From positions 186,001 through 250,000 of the forward strand of contig NZ_JADCKL010000002.1 of assembly GCF_014982975.1 (NCBI RefSeq): a stretch of DNA of 64,000 nucleotides. The letters run 5' to 3'. The notes beneath the pieces are model-generated. The model was not told the DNA's origin. It made no database searches and was given only the letters and a program-made list of their open reading frames with translations. This document shows, piece by piece, positions 52,445 through 61,106 of the stretch. The stretch comes from Claveliimonas monacensis (lineage in GTDB: Bacteria > Bacillota > Clostridia > Lachnospirales > Lachnospiraceae). The translations under genes and the position numbers were made by a program. Numbering within the stretch: position 1 is the first letter of the stretch; each line of letters starts with the position of its first letter.

Positions 52445-53060
52445 TCACTGTTTCATACTCATTTCAAATACTTTTTTCTGCAAATCTCTGGGAAGGAAAA
52501 TCCGCCTTCTTTTCAGGTATCTGTAATGACAGAGTAGCTTATGGTTCACAAACTTCTCAAAATCCGGTTCCGGCCAGCATTCAAAAAACAGCTGGCTCAT
52601 GTCAAGCACTGCCTCAAAGAAACGGATCGCATACGCCGTGTATTCTGACCTTTCTTCCTCCGTCATCTCTCCGCTCCCGGACCGGAGTACAACGGGCCAT
52701 TTCTCAAGCGGACGGATCATATACTTCCGAAAATATTCCGCAAAATTTCTTTCAGCCTGGCTATACGCTTTCAAGACTTCATGTATATCCATACCCGCAA
52801 TATAACTCATAACATCGCGGAAGACTCCTTCTCCTTCCGTGCCCTGCCTTCGTGTATTCCCCCTGTAGCACCAAAGCATAAGCATAAAAAGAAGAAACTC
52901 GTTGTAAAACATCAGGCTGTGCAGCCCCTGTCCAGCTCGGCCATCATACGTATACTCCGCCAGTTCAAGGCATTTTTTCTCAGTCTGACTATTTTTTCTT
53001 CCCCCCTGCGGAACCAGGGATACATGCCAGCCGCCTGTTCTCTGTCTTCTCCACATACAT
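52445..53060 (-). pseudogene. Unknown helical protein, apparent frameshift near its start
   Basis: From 52992 down to 52445 the frame gives a clear protein (TEKKCLELAEYTYDGRAGQG, then LMFYNEFLLFMLMLWCYRG, ending KKVFEMSMKQ), mostly helical, no known motif. The best start, ATG 53060, overlaps the preceding stop as TGATG. It reads MYVEKTENRRLACIPGSAGG in a different frame and breaks at a run of six G and six A (mRNA sense, 53006-52992). A one-base slip there would join the two. The alternative start at 53056 in the main frame has no ribosome site and gives odd sequence. Confidence 0.5.
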
Positions 53061-53244
53061 CAGCGTAGCTCCGGCCCTTTATTTTCCAGATAGTCTTTCT
53101 TCCCGCCCGCGGCTCTGCCGCTGGCCAGAAGCTGCTCGATCTGTCCGGCGCTCTGTTCAAATGTGTCATTGCGGATCGTAATCCCATGATAAAATTTAAT
53201 TCCCCACCTGACCGGCGATAGCTGATAAAAACATCATATTTCAC
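53060..53244 (-). pseudogene. Internally deleted TIR-domain gene
   Basis: GTG 53244, nine bases after AGGAGG, begins VKYDVFISYRRSGG, the unmistakable first strand of a bacterial TIR domain. The rest of the domain is absent. From about 53205 another frame reads HGITIRNDTFEQSAGQIEQL, then LASGRAAGGKKDYLENKGPE and LR to a stop at 53060, presumably the old C-terminus. The gap between creatininase stop and this start is 65 bases. The BB loop and catalytic Glu of TIR enzymes are gone. Confidence 0.6.
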
Positions 53245-53309
53245 GGCTCTGCCCCTCCTCATCTTACTTTTCACGGTAACTTATTATACCATACGCAAAG
53301 GGAAAAGAA

Positions 53310-54023
53310 CTACTCTGCCAATATCTGCAGATAGTCTTCCACTGTCTCCACCTGGTCACGGATACTGCGCTCCAAAATCTTTTTCCCTTTTTCTCTGTCT
53401 ACAATGATATCCTGCCGTTTCGAGACGATCCCATTTCTGCTGATCTCCCTCACCGGATGCAGCTTCATAGCATGACGTCCCGCCGCTTGCCCCCCCAGAA
53501 GCTGCAGATCGTATACTCCCTCTTTGACTTCCGGATTTATGCTGGCATAGACAGATGTTTCAACCGAATCCGCATGTGCGCTGAAAACACCAAACAGTTC
53601 TTCCGCCAGTCTTCTTGAACTTTCACTGAACACATGAAGTACCATAAATTTGGTCCTTTTATACTTCATGTTTAAATGATGACATATAACCGCTGCCGCA
53701 TCCTGGTTTCCGCCATGCCCATTGATAATGACCATCAGCCTGAGCTGTGTCTCATTTTCTGTATAAGAGGCAAGGATCTCTTCCAGAAACTGCATGGCTG
53801 CGGGATAAGAGATACTGACTGTGTCTGCAAATCCACTGTGTTCCTGCGCCATGCCAAACGGAAGGGCCGGCAGGCAAACCGCCTTGTATTGCGGGTGTCT
53901 CTCCGATATGGCCCTGCAGATCTGCTCCGCCTCATATACTGCTATTTCTGTATCTGTGTCTGCCGGGATCAGGGGGCCATGCTGTTCATGGCTCCCCCAC
54001 GGCAGGAAAACTATCTTCTGCAT
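53310..54023 (-). CDS. Creatininase family amidohydrolase
   Basis: A 237-aa metal-dependent amidohydrolase. Metal and catalytic residues are in place: LPWGSHEQHGPLIPADTD (Glu13, His15, Asp22/24), INGHGGN (101-106) and SAHADSVETS (His150, Glu155). The family includes creatininase, MftE and the archaeal formamide hydrolase ArfB that acts on a GTP-derived pyrimidine. With a GTP cyclohydrolase II-like gene in the same cluster, an ArfB-like reaction is conceivable (inference). It overlaps the CYTH gene by 13 bases. Confidence 0.87.
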   Translation of the reverse strand: MQKIVFLPWGSHEQHGPLIPADTDTEIAVYEAEQICRAISERHPQYKAVCLPALPFGMAQEHSGFADTVSISYPAAMQFLEEILASYTENETQLRLMVIINGHGGNQDAAAVICHHLNMKYKRTKFMVLHVFSESSRRLAEELFGVFSAHADSVETSVYASINPEVKEGVYDLQLLGGQAAGRHAMKLHPVREISRNGIVSKRQDIIVDREKGKKILERSIRDQVETVEDYLQILAE

Positions 54024-54709
54024 ACTTCTTCTCCTTCCAGATATGTGTTGAGCTTAGGCATCTGTTCATCGCAGAACAAAATATCATTTTTCTCGCAGAT
54101 ACCTTCATACTCGCACAGTTTTCGGTACATATCGTCGCAGCTGAGACGGCTTGTCCTTTCCTCTTTCAGGCCCAGCGCCTCTGCCATCTCCTTCAGCTCT
54201 CTCTCCTCTCCCTGCTTCAGTTCCAGCTCAACGACGTGCCCATAGGGAAACAGATCGGAAGCCACCTCCACACCTCCCATATAGAATGTTTCGCGGTTTC
54301 TCTCATAGGAGGAGACTCTGGGACACTTCAGCACCTGTTCCAGCAGCAGTATGACCGCATCAATCTCTTCCGCGCTGATCTGCGCTTCGATCTCTTTTTC
54401 TCTGTGGATCTGGTCGCCGGTCAGTTCGGGGATTCTCTGCTTCCAGGTAAGAAGCGCTCCGCCGGGTTCTGTAACTGCCGGAAAGATGTCCGCAGTGCCG
54501 GGCTTTACGGTACGGACGCGCAGGCGTCCGTCTACATCTTTGCTGTAAAAAGAATACTCTGGATTGGGATTATCATACATGACCGTCAGCTCGTGCACTG
54601 CGCGCCCTGTCCTGATATAGTCTTTCCAGTATCTTGCGCGTTCTTTGAACGCCTCGTATTCTCCGTCCGTCAATACAAACCGCATTTCTCTTTCAATTTT
54701 TTCACTCAT
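54011..54709 (-). CDS. CYTH-fold (triphosphate tunnel) protein
   Basis: A 232-aa protein of the CYTH superfamily, whose members hydrolyse triphosphates or act as class IV adenylyl cyclases. The N-terminal IEREMRF stands for the E-x-E-x-K motif, with Arg for Lys. Tunnel residues recur in DGRLRVRTV, LLTWKQRI, HREKEIEA, SYERNRETFY and HVVELELK. ATG 54709 is eight bases after GGAGG and 12 bases from the stop of the preceding gene. Cyclase or phosphatase activity cannot be told apart from sequence. Confidence 0.8.
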   Translation of the reverse strand: MSEKIEREMRFVLTDGEYEAFKERARYWKDYIRTGRAVHELTVMYDNPNPEYSFYSKDVDGRLRVRTVKPGTADIFPAVTEPGGALLTWKQRIPELTGDQIHREKEIEAQISAEEIDAVILLLEQVLKCPRVSSYERNRETFYMGGVEVASDLFPYGHVVELELKQGEERELKEMAEALGLKEERTSRLSCDDMYRKLCEYEGICEKNDILFCDEQMPKLNTYLEGEEVCRR

Positions 54710-54721
54710 CGTCTTTTCCTC

Positions 54722-55618
54722 CTATGAAACTTTCTGTAATCTGCATGTAAATCTGAGAAGCTCTGCCTCCAGACATCTGATCGTCTCTTCCTTTGCGTGC
54801 ATGACCTGTTCCAGCCTTGCCTTCCCTTCCGCCGTTTCCAAAATCCCGGCGGCCTTTTCACACATGCGCAGCGCTCTCTCCGGCATCCTTTCCCTGCTGC
54901 CAAGAAGCGCGATCACCTGCTCCATCTCATCCTCTGCAAAGCAGTAGCCCTTCTCGATCCACTTGGTCAGGTACTCTCCCAAATTCTCCATATTCATCTC
55001 TGAAGTCAGGTCGATCCTGCCCTTCACATCGATCCCTTCTTCTTCAAGCGCCTTCAGCTTGCCGGGATTTCTGCTGATCACGCGGTAGGAATATTTCTCC
55101 AGACCGAGGTCGCAGAACAGGCTGGCGATCACATCGTACTCCCTCACGTCAATGACTGCGTGCCCCCGCAGGATCCTGGCCGCCTCCGCCTGCGTCTTCA
55201 TTCCGATATATCTTCCACTTTGAAGACGTCCGTGCACCTGGAGCTGGAGCTCCTCCGCCTTATAGAACAGGCCGTTCCCCTGCGCTTCCTGGGGCATGTG
55301 TACGTATATTCCGCCGTTCTCTCCGATAAACTGCAGCGCTTTCTTCCGTTCATCTTCGCAGTTGCAGTGGGAATCACCGAACATTCCAAACATGCACTCT
55401 GATCCGAACCTGAGGCAGGGTGTCATTCTCCCGAAAAGATCTGTCCTCCTGATATCTTCCAGGCTCTCCACCTGCTCGTATGTCTTCTGGTCCGTCTTGA
55501 TAAATGTCAGAAGCTCCGGGCGGGTAAACCCTGCCGGGGTCTTGTCCAGCTTTGTAACGATGGCCAGACAATTCCCCAGGTATTCGTTCTTTTCCATTTT
55601 GTATAATACATGTTTCAT
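54722..55618 (-). CDS. Divergent GTP cyclohydrolase II-like enzyme
   Basis: A 298-aa relative of RibA. The zinc ligands are kept: Cys75 in RFGSECMFG and Cys85, Cys87 in GDSHCNCEDE. The QEGRGIGL motif of true cyclohydrolase II is QEAQGNGL (110-117), so the active-site Arg is Gln. The later block LRGHAVIDVREYDVIASLF matches the family's D-x-R-x-Y/D-Y-G segment. There is no DHBP synthase domain and no other riboflavin gene, and a C-terminal helical tail of about 90 residues is extra. It probably acts on a GTP-like substrate in a different pathway. First gene of a cluster with CYTH and creatininase genes. Confidence 0.75.
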   Translation of the reverse strand: MKHVLYKMEKNEYLGNCLAIVTKLDKTPAGFTRPELLTFIKTDQKTYEQVESLEDIRRTDLFGRMTPCLRFGSECMFGMFGDSHCNCEDERKKALQFIGENGGIYVHMPQEAQGNGLFYKAEELQLQVHGRLQSGRYIGMKTQAEAARILRGHAVIDVREYDVIASLFCDLGLEKYSYRVISRNPGKLKALEEEGIDVKGRIDLTSEMNMENLGEYLTKWIEKGYCFAEDEMEQVIALLGSRERMPERALRMCEKAAGILETAEGKARLEQVMHAKEETIRCLEAELLRFTCRLQKVS

Positions 55619-55715
55619 AGCGCTTCCTCCTTTTTTTATTTGATCTGATTTAAGGATAAACGCCCTTCGACATCCCCCCGTTCATTTTTTCAGAAATTAC
55701 ATCTTTTCAGAAATT

Positions 55716-57038
55716 TTATTTTTGTTCCAGATACCGGCAAGCCTCGCCTGCCACCTCTGCCGGATCCACCATGGAAGTCTCATAGTCTGCCACCTCGATA
55801 AAAAATACCATATCGGAAGACTCTATATAGCCTGCCAGCAGCTTATGTACTCCGTCCTGGTGCTCTGCACTTCCTGTCTTTGCCACTGTGATATCCCTGT
55901 GATACTCCTCTGCCGGATAGTATGCCCTGTAGGCATTCTGCCAGATCTGGCAGACTTCCCCCGCATTCTCCTGACTCACCATCTGTGTATATGCGGTCTT
56001 GTCTGTTTCAAGCAGGTGGGCTTCCGGGGCCCTGCCGTCGTGGACTACCGCGCTGACGATCCTGCACATATCCACGGGGCTGACCTGCGTCTGCCCCTGC
56101 CCGATCAGAGACCATGTGCTGGAAAAGCTGCCGCTCCCGTCAAAGTCTGTGGACGATCCCTGACAGATCAGGCCGTCTACATCTTTGGCCTCCGGCTCTC
56201 TGGAAAATCCCATGTTCTCCAGCATCTCCCATGACTTGTCGGCCTGCGGATCCAGAACCTGCAGGATCTGTTCTCCGTAGTAGATGTTGCAGGATACCCC
56301 CATAGCACTCTCTATGTCGTGTACGCCCCGCTGCGTGATACAGGTGATATCCCCTGCCGGCCTCTCGTACCTCCCGTCGCATCTCACCTTCTCATGCGCC
56401 AGATCCTCATCCAGTTCATTGAGGAGCAGCGTCGTCACGATCTTCATCGTGGAGCCGGGCGTGACAGACAAAAAGTTTTTATTGAGAAGGGCCCCCTCCG
56501 GGAGCCCTTCCACTCCATCCGGCACCGCTCCGGGAAGGGAAACGGCAGCACGTATCTTTCCCGTACCTGCCTCCATGAACAGGGCACTCCCGCTTCGGAT
56601 CTGCCTGTCCTTCATATACTGATAAATGTCTTCATTCAATCCCCTGTCTATCGTGAGAACAACCGTCTCCCCTGTTCCCTCCAGGGAGTCCGCACCTTCC
56701 GCGGCCCGGTATTGTTCCGGGTGCAGCAGGCTGCCCTCCATTAACAGCGCGGCTGTATTCTCTGCATAAGGGACATCCTTCAGCTCCCCCACCAGGCTGT
56801 ATGTGTCCCCATAGCCTCGAAATTCCCGGCTCCACAACACTTCTCCGTTGGTATCCACGATCTCTCCGGTACTCCCGGGAATATCGCCGGCCCACTCCAT
56901 ATACGCCTCTGTGGAGAGGCTTTCCACCGCCTCTCCTGCGCCGGCAAAAAGCCGCCCCGTTCCTGTGATAAGGATCGCTTCGAGAAGGATCGCCGCAGCC
57001 AGGATGATCCACTTTTTCTGATTTGTTTTACGTATCAT
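55716..57038 (-). CDS. Penicillin-binding transpeptidase (class B-like, short)
   Basis: A 440-aa peptidoglycan transpeptidase with one N-terminal membrane anchor. Active-site motifs: Ser196-x-x-Lys199 in TPGSTMKIV, Ser249-x-Asn251 in GVSCNIYY, and Lys387-Thr-Gly in VAKTGSAE. The N-terminal pedestal is short, like that of PbpA of actinobacteria rather than FtsI. It overlaps the FtsW-like gene by 11 bases, the typical SEDS/PBP pairing. Last gene of the block. Confidence 0.9.
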   Translation of the reverse strand: MIRKTNQKKWIILAAAILLEAILITGTGRLFAGAGEAVESLSTEAYMEWAGDIPGSTGEIVDTNGEVLWSREFRGYGDTYSLVGELKDVPYAENTAALLMEGSLLHPEQYRAAEGADSLEGTGETVVLTIDRGLNEDIYQYMKDRQIRSGSALFMEAGTGKIRAAVSLPGAVPDGVEGLPEGALLNKNFLSVTPGSTMKIVTTLLLNELDEDLAHEKVRCDGRYERPAGDITCITQRGVHDIESAMGVSCNIYYGEQILQVLDPQADKSWEMLENMGFSREPEAKDVDGLICQGSSTDFDGSGSFSSTWSLIGQGQTQVSPVDMCRIVSAVVHDGRAPEAHLLETDKTAYTQMVSQENAGEVCQIWQNAYRAYYPAEEYHRDITVAKTGSAEHQDGVHKLLAGYIESSDMVFFIEVADYETSMVDPAEVAGEACRYLEQK

Positions 57039-58341
57039 ATTCTTTCTCCTTTCTCAGTTTTTCAAATGCCGGACTAAAGCTGACAAGCACTCCTCCCCAG
57101 AGAAGAAAGGAGCTGATCATGTTGGAGCCGCCCTGGCTGATAAAGCTTGCGCATATTCCCGTAAACGGTAATATGTCCAGACCGCCGCCCATATGAAGGA
57201 CATACTGTGCGAACAGGACCACCGCCGACAGAAGACCCATCATATAGTGAAAGGGCGACAAGACCGGAGTCCAGAGGAGCTGGACCAGAAGCAGGATCAG
57301 CAGACCCGCCAGCAGGATCAGCACCGGCACCCCGAAAATGGCCGTCAGCACGTTTACCCCAAAGTCTGTGGACGAGGATGTGACCCATGTGGCAGAGACT
57401 GTGTCACCTCCCGCCCCCATTCCCTTCAGCCCGCCCCGGACAATGGCCATCACAGGCTGGTAGTGCTGCCCTGTACCGCTATCCAGCGCATGGAAGCACT
57501 GGAAGAACCGGGCCCGCACATAGGGGACGCAGATCACCGAAGCCACTACCCCTATGGCGGCGGCCAGGAAGATCTCCGCGCTGACCATCCAGTCGTCAAA
57601 AAGAAAGTAGGAGGAGACGACAAGGAGGATCACAAGGACAGCTGCATTGCCCAGATCCCGGCAAGCGGCAAGCACAACCGCTGATCCGCCGCAGAGTGCC
57701 ATATAGATGTATGACAGCCTGCGGTTGATCCGTATCTTATAACAGCACGCTGACAGGAGGATCACCGCCACCTTCAGACTCTCTCCTGGCTGTACTGTCA
57801 CGCCGGCAAAGGAAAGCCAGGCGTAACTGCCGTTGATGCCGCCCCCGCTCACTACTCCTGCCAGAAGACAGAAAAGCTGTACGGCGATCAGAGCTGCCGT
57901 GCCGCCGATCACCCACCTTAGTTTCCTGTCGTCCAGCCTGACCCTGCACAGGAAATAATAGAGGATCATACAGAAAAATCCCGCCGCCGCAAAGAAAATA
58001 TGTCTCTTCAGGTTTTCCCCGCCATTGTAGAAGGCCTGCAGGAGCATGCCGTGGTAGAGGAGCATGCCAAACACTGCCGCGCATCCGGCCAGGCCGGACC
58101 TCATATGTATGCCCCAGAGGACGACCGCCGTCTCCGCCAGGAGTGTCACGGCCAGGCCGGCAAGAAGAGGCCCTGCCGCCTGATACTTTTCCGGGGAATA
58201 GTATAAAACTCCTTCCACCTCCGTCCATTTGGCATAGGAAAGCTCGCCTCCTGTCCCGACCAGGATCACGGCAAGGCTCCCTACCTGGTACAGCGCGGTA
58301 AGGATATATACCGCCCACTCGATTCGTCTCATCCTCTTCAT
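57028..58341 (-). CDS. FtsW/RodA/SpoVE-type SEDS glycosyltransferase
   Basis: A 437-aa polytopic protein. The loops GGGINGSYAWLSFAGVTVQP plus GESLKV and the C-terminal SQGGSNMISSFLLWGGVL are typical of SEDS proteins, as is GKG-type GGLKGMGAGGD. It has about 12-13 helices; three or four extra N-terminal helices precede the core, as in the actinobacterial RodA. It would polymerise glycan strands together with the PBP encoded next. It overlaps the FHA gene by four bases. Confidence 0.9.
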   Translation of the reverse strand: MKRMRRIEWAVYILTALYQVGSLAVILVGTGGELSYAKWTEVEGVLYYSPEKYQAAGPLLAGLAVTLLAETAVVLWGIHMRSGLAGCAAVFGMLLYHGMLLQAFYNGGENLKRHIFFAAAGFFCMILYYFLCRVRLDDRKLRWVIGGTAALIAVQLFCLLAGVVSGGGINGSYAWLSFAGVTVQPGESLKVAVILLSACCYKIRINRRLSYIYMALCGGSAVVLAACRDLGNAAVLVILLVVSSYFLFDDWMVSAEIFLAAAIGVVASVICVPYVRARFFQCFHALDSGTGQHYQPVMAIVRGGLKGMGAGGDTVSATWVTSSSTDFGVNVLTAIFGVPVLILLAGLLILLLVQLLWTPVLSPFHYMMGLLSAVVLFAQYVLHMGGGLDILPFTGICASFISQGGSNMISSFLLWGGVLVSFSPAFEKLRKEKEYDT

Positions 58342-58790
58342 TCGTGGTACACCCCCCTGTAAAATGTGATCTGGTATGTTCCAAAGTTAATGTTCATGCC
58401 ATGCAGAAGCTTCCTCTCAGAATCCCCCTCCAGCAGCACCTCCTCCGTCTGTCCGATCTTTGTCAGAACAGGGGTATCTGTCAGATTGCGGATATAGAAC
58501 CATCCGTCCTCCCTCGCACACACCTGCACGTGGAGAGGCTTTATACCCCAAAGGCACCCTCTGTACTCCCCGCGATCCGCTCCCGGAATCCCCAGCTTCA
58601 GGTCCGCGTTCTTCCCTGTCCCGATGAAGATCTCTCCTGCCTCCACCTGATAGATCCGCCCGTCCGGCAGGATGAAACAGGCCGCGAAATGGCGCCTCAC
58701 ATATTCTTCTCTTCTTGCGTCGCTCTCCTGCCGGGCTGCCCAGAATAAAAATCCGAACATTCCGGCCAGCAGCAATATCTTTAAAATCAT
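58338..58790 (-). CDS. Membrane-anchored FHA-like protein
   Basis: A 150-aa protein: one N-terminal helix (LKILLLAGMFGFLFWAA), then a domain with FHA features. FIGTGKNADLKL stands at the first FHA loop, KPLHVQVCAREDGWFYIRNL at the His and core strands, and TPVLTKIGQ near the end. The phosphothreonine-binding Arg of classical FHA (G-R-x) is not kept. ATG 58790 after GGGAGAAAGG. It is coupled to both neighbours (ATGA overlaps). It probably links signalling to the SEDS/PBP pair. Confidence 0.65.
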   Translation of the reverse strand: MILKILLLAGMFGFLFWAARQESDARREEYVRRHFAACFILPDGRIYQVEAGEIFIGTGKNADLKLGIPGADRGEYRGCLWGIKPLHVQVCAREDGWFYIRNLTDTPVLTKIGQTEEVLLEGDSERKLLHGMNINFGTYQITFYRGVYHE

Positions 58791-59956
58791 CCTTTCTCCC
58801 TCCTCTCGCGCCTCGCTCTGCGCACATCTTCCAGGATCTCTGTCAGCAGGAAGCAGACTGCAAACTGCAGGAGAAAGCAGAGAAAATCTCCCGACACATG
58901 AACTGTGTACTCTCTTGCCCCCACTTCCTGGATCTGGATCATAAAAGCAAGCCATGACAGCGAGGCGATCAGTCCGGCTACTTTCCCGGCCAGCAGGATA
59001 TTCCCCCTTTTTTCTCTCCTCTTCTTCATGCTTACTGAAGTCTCCCGGCTGCCGCCCGGCGCGCTGGTGTTCCTGCTCTTCATCTCTCTTTTTGTCCCTG
59101 CATACCAGGACAGACAGTCCAGCACGCTTCTTCTGTCCCCTCCTGACCGGTCACAGCGCCTCCAGGCCTGTTTCCTGATCTCAGCCGCCCGGTAGCGCTC
59201 CCACAGAGCGTCAAGTTCCTTATCTTCCGCCCCGCGCACGACCTTGTCGCCTTCAAGGACAATTCTCCTGACCGCCTTTCCCCCCGCGTAGCCGCTCTGC
59301 TCCAGTCCGGCATATGTCTCGCGGTCCATTGCATTCAGTTCGTAGTTATTGCACTCCCTCATAGTCTTGGCATTTGTGTTCCAGGAGATATACTTTCTCA
59401 TCTTAGGCGGAAACAGCTTCAGCGCTGCCATGACTGTCCCCTCCCTCTCTTCTCTGCCACCCGGAACGACATGAAGGACCTGGCATCTCCATCCTTCCCC
59501 TACATTGTCAAAAACAGCCTCAAAATACTGCTTCTGCACCTCTTCCGGCAGTTTCTTTTCTGCGGCAGGAGCGCCCTTCCCTGCCGTCTCCAGCCTCAGG
59601 GGACGGCGCGCTTCCTTTCCCATATCATCCGGTGTCACGCAGTGCCTCAAACGGGGGATCTTTCCAGGCTCCCGCAGCAGCTTGTCCGCCGCCTCGTCAT
59701 CAAGGATATAGGCATGGACAAAGCTCTGTCCCCGCGCTTCTCTTTTGCTGCCTTCCGGAAGGAATGTCACAAACGAGAGCAGGTACTCTCCCTCCTCCGT
59801 CGGCATCCCGCGGATACTCGTCTCCCTCTGATCCGTGTTCAGCACTTTGTCCAGATATTTCCCGTATCGCATAGGATCGACCTCCGGATCACAAAAGATA
59901 AATCCATATCCCTTTCCATCACCTTGCTGCCCGTACATGCACTCTCTGATCTTCAT
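58787..59956 (-). CDS. GAP1-like GTPase-associated protein
   Basis: A 389-aa protein. The N-terminal half (MYGQQGDGKGYGFIFCDPEV, then SFVHAYILDDEAADKLL) resembles the GAP1-N domain of GTPase-associated protein 1, followed by a middle domain (LKLFPPKMRKYISWNTNAKT). A Lys/Arg-rich linker leads to two C-terminal membrane helices (VAGLIASLSWLAFMI; FLCFLLQFAVCFLLTEIL) and a basic end. It lies directly after a zinc-ribbon GTPase gene, the pairing described for GAP1 in bacterial conflict systems. Family match by eye only. Confidence 0.55.
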   Translation of the reverse strand: MKIRECMYGQQGDGKGYGFIFCDPEVDPMRYGKYLDKVLNTDQRETSIRGMPTEEGEYLLSFVTFLPEGSKREARGQSFVHAYILDDEAADKLLREPGKIPRLRHCVTPDDMGKEARRPLRLETAGKGAPAAEKKLPEEVQKQYFEAVFDNVGEGWRCQVLHVVPGGREEREGTVMAALKLFPPKMRKYISWNTNAKTMRECNNYELNAMDRETYAGLEQSGYAGGKAVRRIVLEGDKVVRGAEDKELDALWERYRAAEIRKQAWRRCDRSGGDRRSVLDCLSWYAGTKREMKSRNTSAPGGSRETSVSMKKRREKRGNILLAGKVAGLIASLSWLAFMIQIQEVGAREYTVHVSGDFLCFLLQFAVCFLLTEILEDVRRARRERREKG

Positions 59957-59971
59957 AGCCTTCTCCCCTTC

Positions 59972-61087
59972 CTAAAACTCATATCTGTACAACCCCTGTC
60001 TGGCAAGGATATATTTTAAAGGATCATAGATATTCTCAGCCTTCTCCAGGTTCAGCGCTATTCCTCCGTCCTCCCGCGTTGTTCCCGAGGAGATAAGGAA
60101 GTAGCCCACGTCTTTTCTGTTCTCGCTGATCACGCTGGCTACTGCCGGGTGGATACTTCGGATAATGCTCTTGTCCAGGATCATTCTCTTCACCTTCTCA
60201 TAGTAACCGGCTTCCGCCAGTTTCTTCTGCCGCTCGAAGTATCCGCCGGTTATGACCGGACGCCCGCGGACCATCAGAGGGCTGCTGCTGCATCTGTCCC
60301 GGAGCTTATCAGACTTGGTCATGGTAACAGCCACCGGAATCCGCCCCTTTGAGTATGTCATAAGGTTCGACAGCCACTCTCCATCGATCTCTGTCTCTTT
60401 GCTGCCATCGATCATGTACACGATTCCATCGCAGCGGTCCACTCTTGACATATGCCACTCATAGTCCGTGATCTGCTCGTCACCGCTCTGTGTCTCCAGC
60501 TCCCCCGGCGTGTCGATCAGGAGCAGCCTGGCCTCCTTATCCCCTCTCTCTCCTTTGATCTCCAGCACGGTGGTAAGCCCGTCTCTGGCCCCCATATTTG
60601 TGACCGTCTCCCGGGTGAGCGGCTGGGTCTCAACCCGCTCTGCCCCCAGGCACTGACACTTTAACAGGTTTCTCCCGTACACGCAGGCGTGCCTCCATGC
60701 CGTCTTCCCGGCGGATGGTCTCCCCACGACACCTACGATGTACGTGTCATAGTAACCCGACCATGCCGGCAGATATTCGATCCTGTTCTCCTGCTCCAGG
60801 CAGTGCGGGCAGATCCTCTTGCCGCTCCTTAAAGTAAACTCCCACTTTTCGCGGCCCCGTTCCGCCTCCACCTTAAACAGCATCGGAAGGCCCCGCATTT
60901 TCTCAGGCTTTTCCGTAATATGGATCTGATACGTCTTTTTATCCTCCTCACGGACCGGAAACACCTGATAATCTCCCAGGATATTGCGGACCGCCTTCAC
61001 AATAAGATTGAGCTGCGGAATATAGTACCACCACTCATCCACCGGCCTCAGACAATTCGTACACACTGCTTTTCCATATTTGATCAT
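59972..61087 (-). CDS. Zinc-ribbon GTPase (double-GTPase-like)
   Basis: A 371-aa GTPase. Cys9/Cys12 and Cys93/Cys96 (ICPHC) frame an N-terminal zinc domain. The G domain has P-loop GRPSAGKT (122-129), Walker B LLLIDTPGE (188-196) and TKSDKL (257-262) at the base-specificity motif. It resembles the DO-GTPase group that accompanies GAP1. ATG 61087 follows GAGAGGAG. The long spacing between P-loop and DTPGE is unlike Ras-type GTPases. Confidence 0.72.
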   Translation of the reverse strand: MIKYGKAVCTNCLRPVDEWWYYIPQLNLIVKAVRNILGDYQVFPVREEDKKTYQIHITEKPEKMRGLPMLFKVEAERGREKWEFTLRSGKRICPHCLEQENRIEYLPAWSGYYDTYIVGVVGRPSAGKTAWRHACVYGRNLLKCQCLGAERVETQPLTRETVTNMGARDGLTTVLEIKGERGDKEARLLLIDTPGELETQSGDEQITDYEWHMSRVDRCDGIVYMIDGSKETEIDGEWLSNLMTYSKGRIPVAVTMTKSDKLRDRCSSSPLMVRGRPVITGGYFERQKKLAEAGYYEKVKRMILDKSIIRSIHPAVASVISENRKDVGYFLISSGTTREDGGIALNLEKAENIYDPLKYILARQGLYRYEF

Positions 61088-61106
61088 TGTTTTCTACTCC
61101 TCTCTG

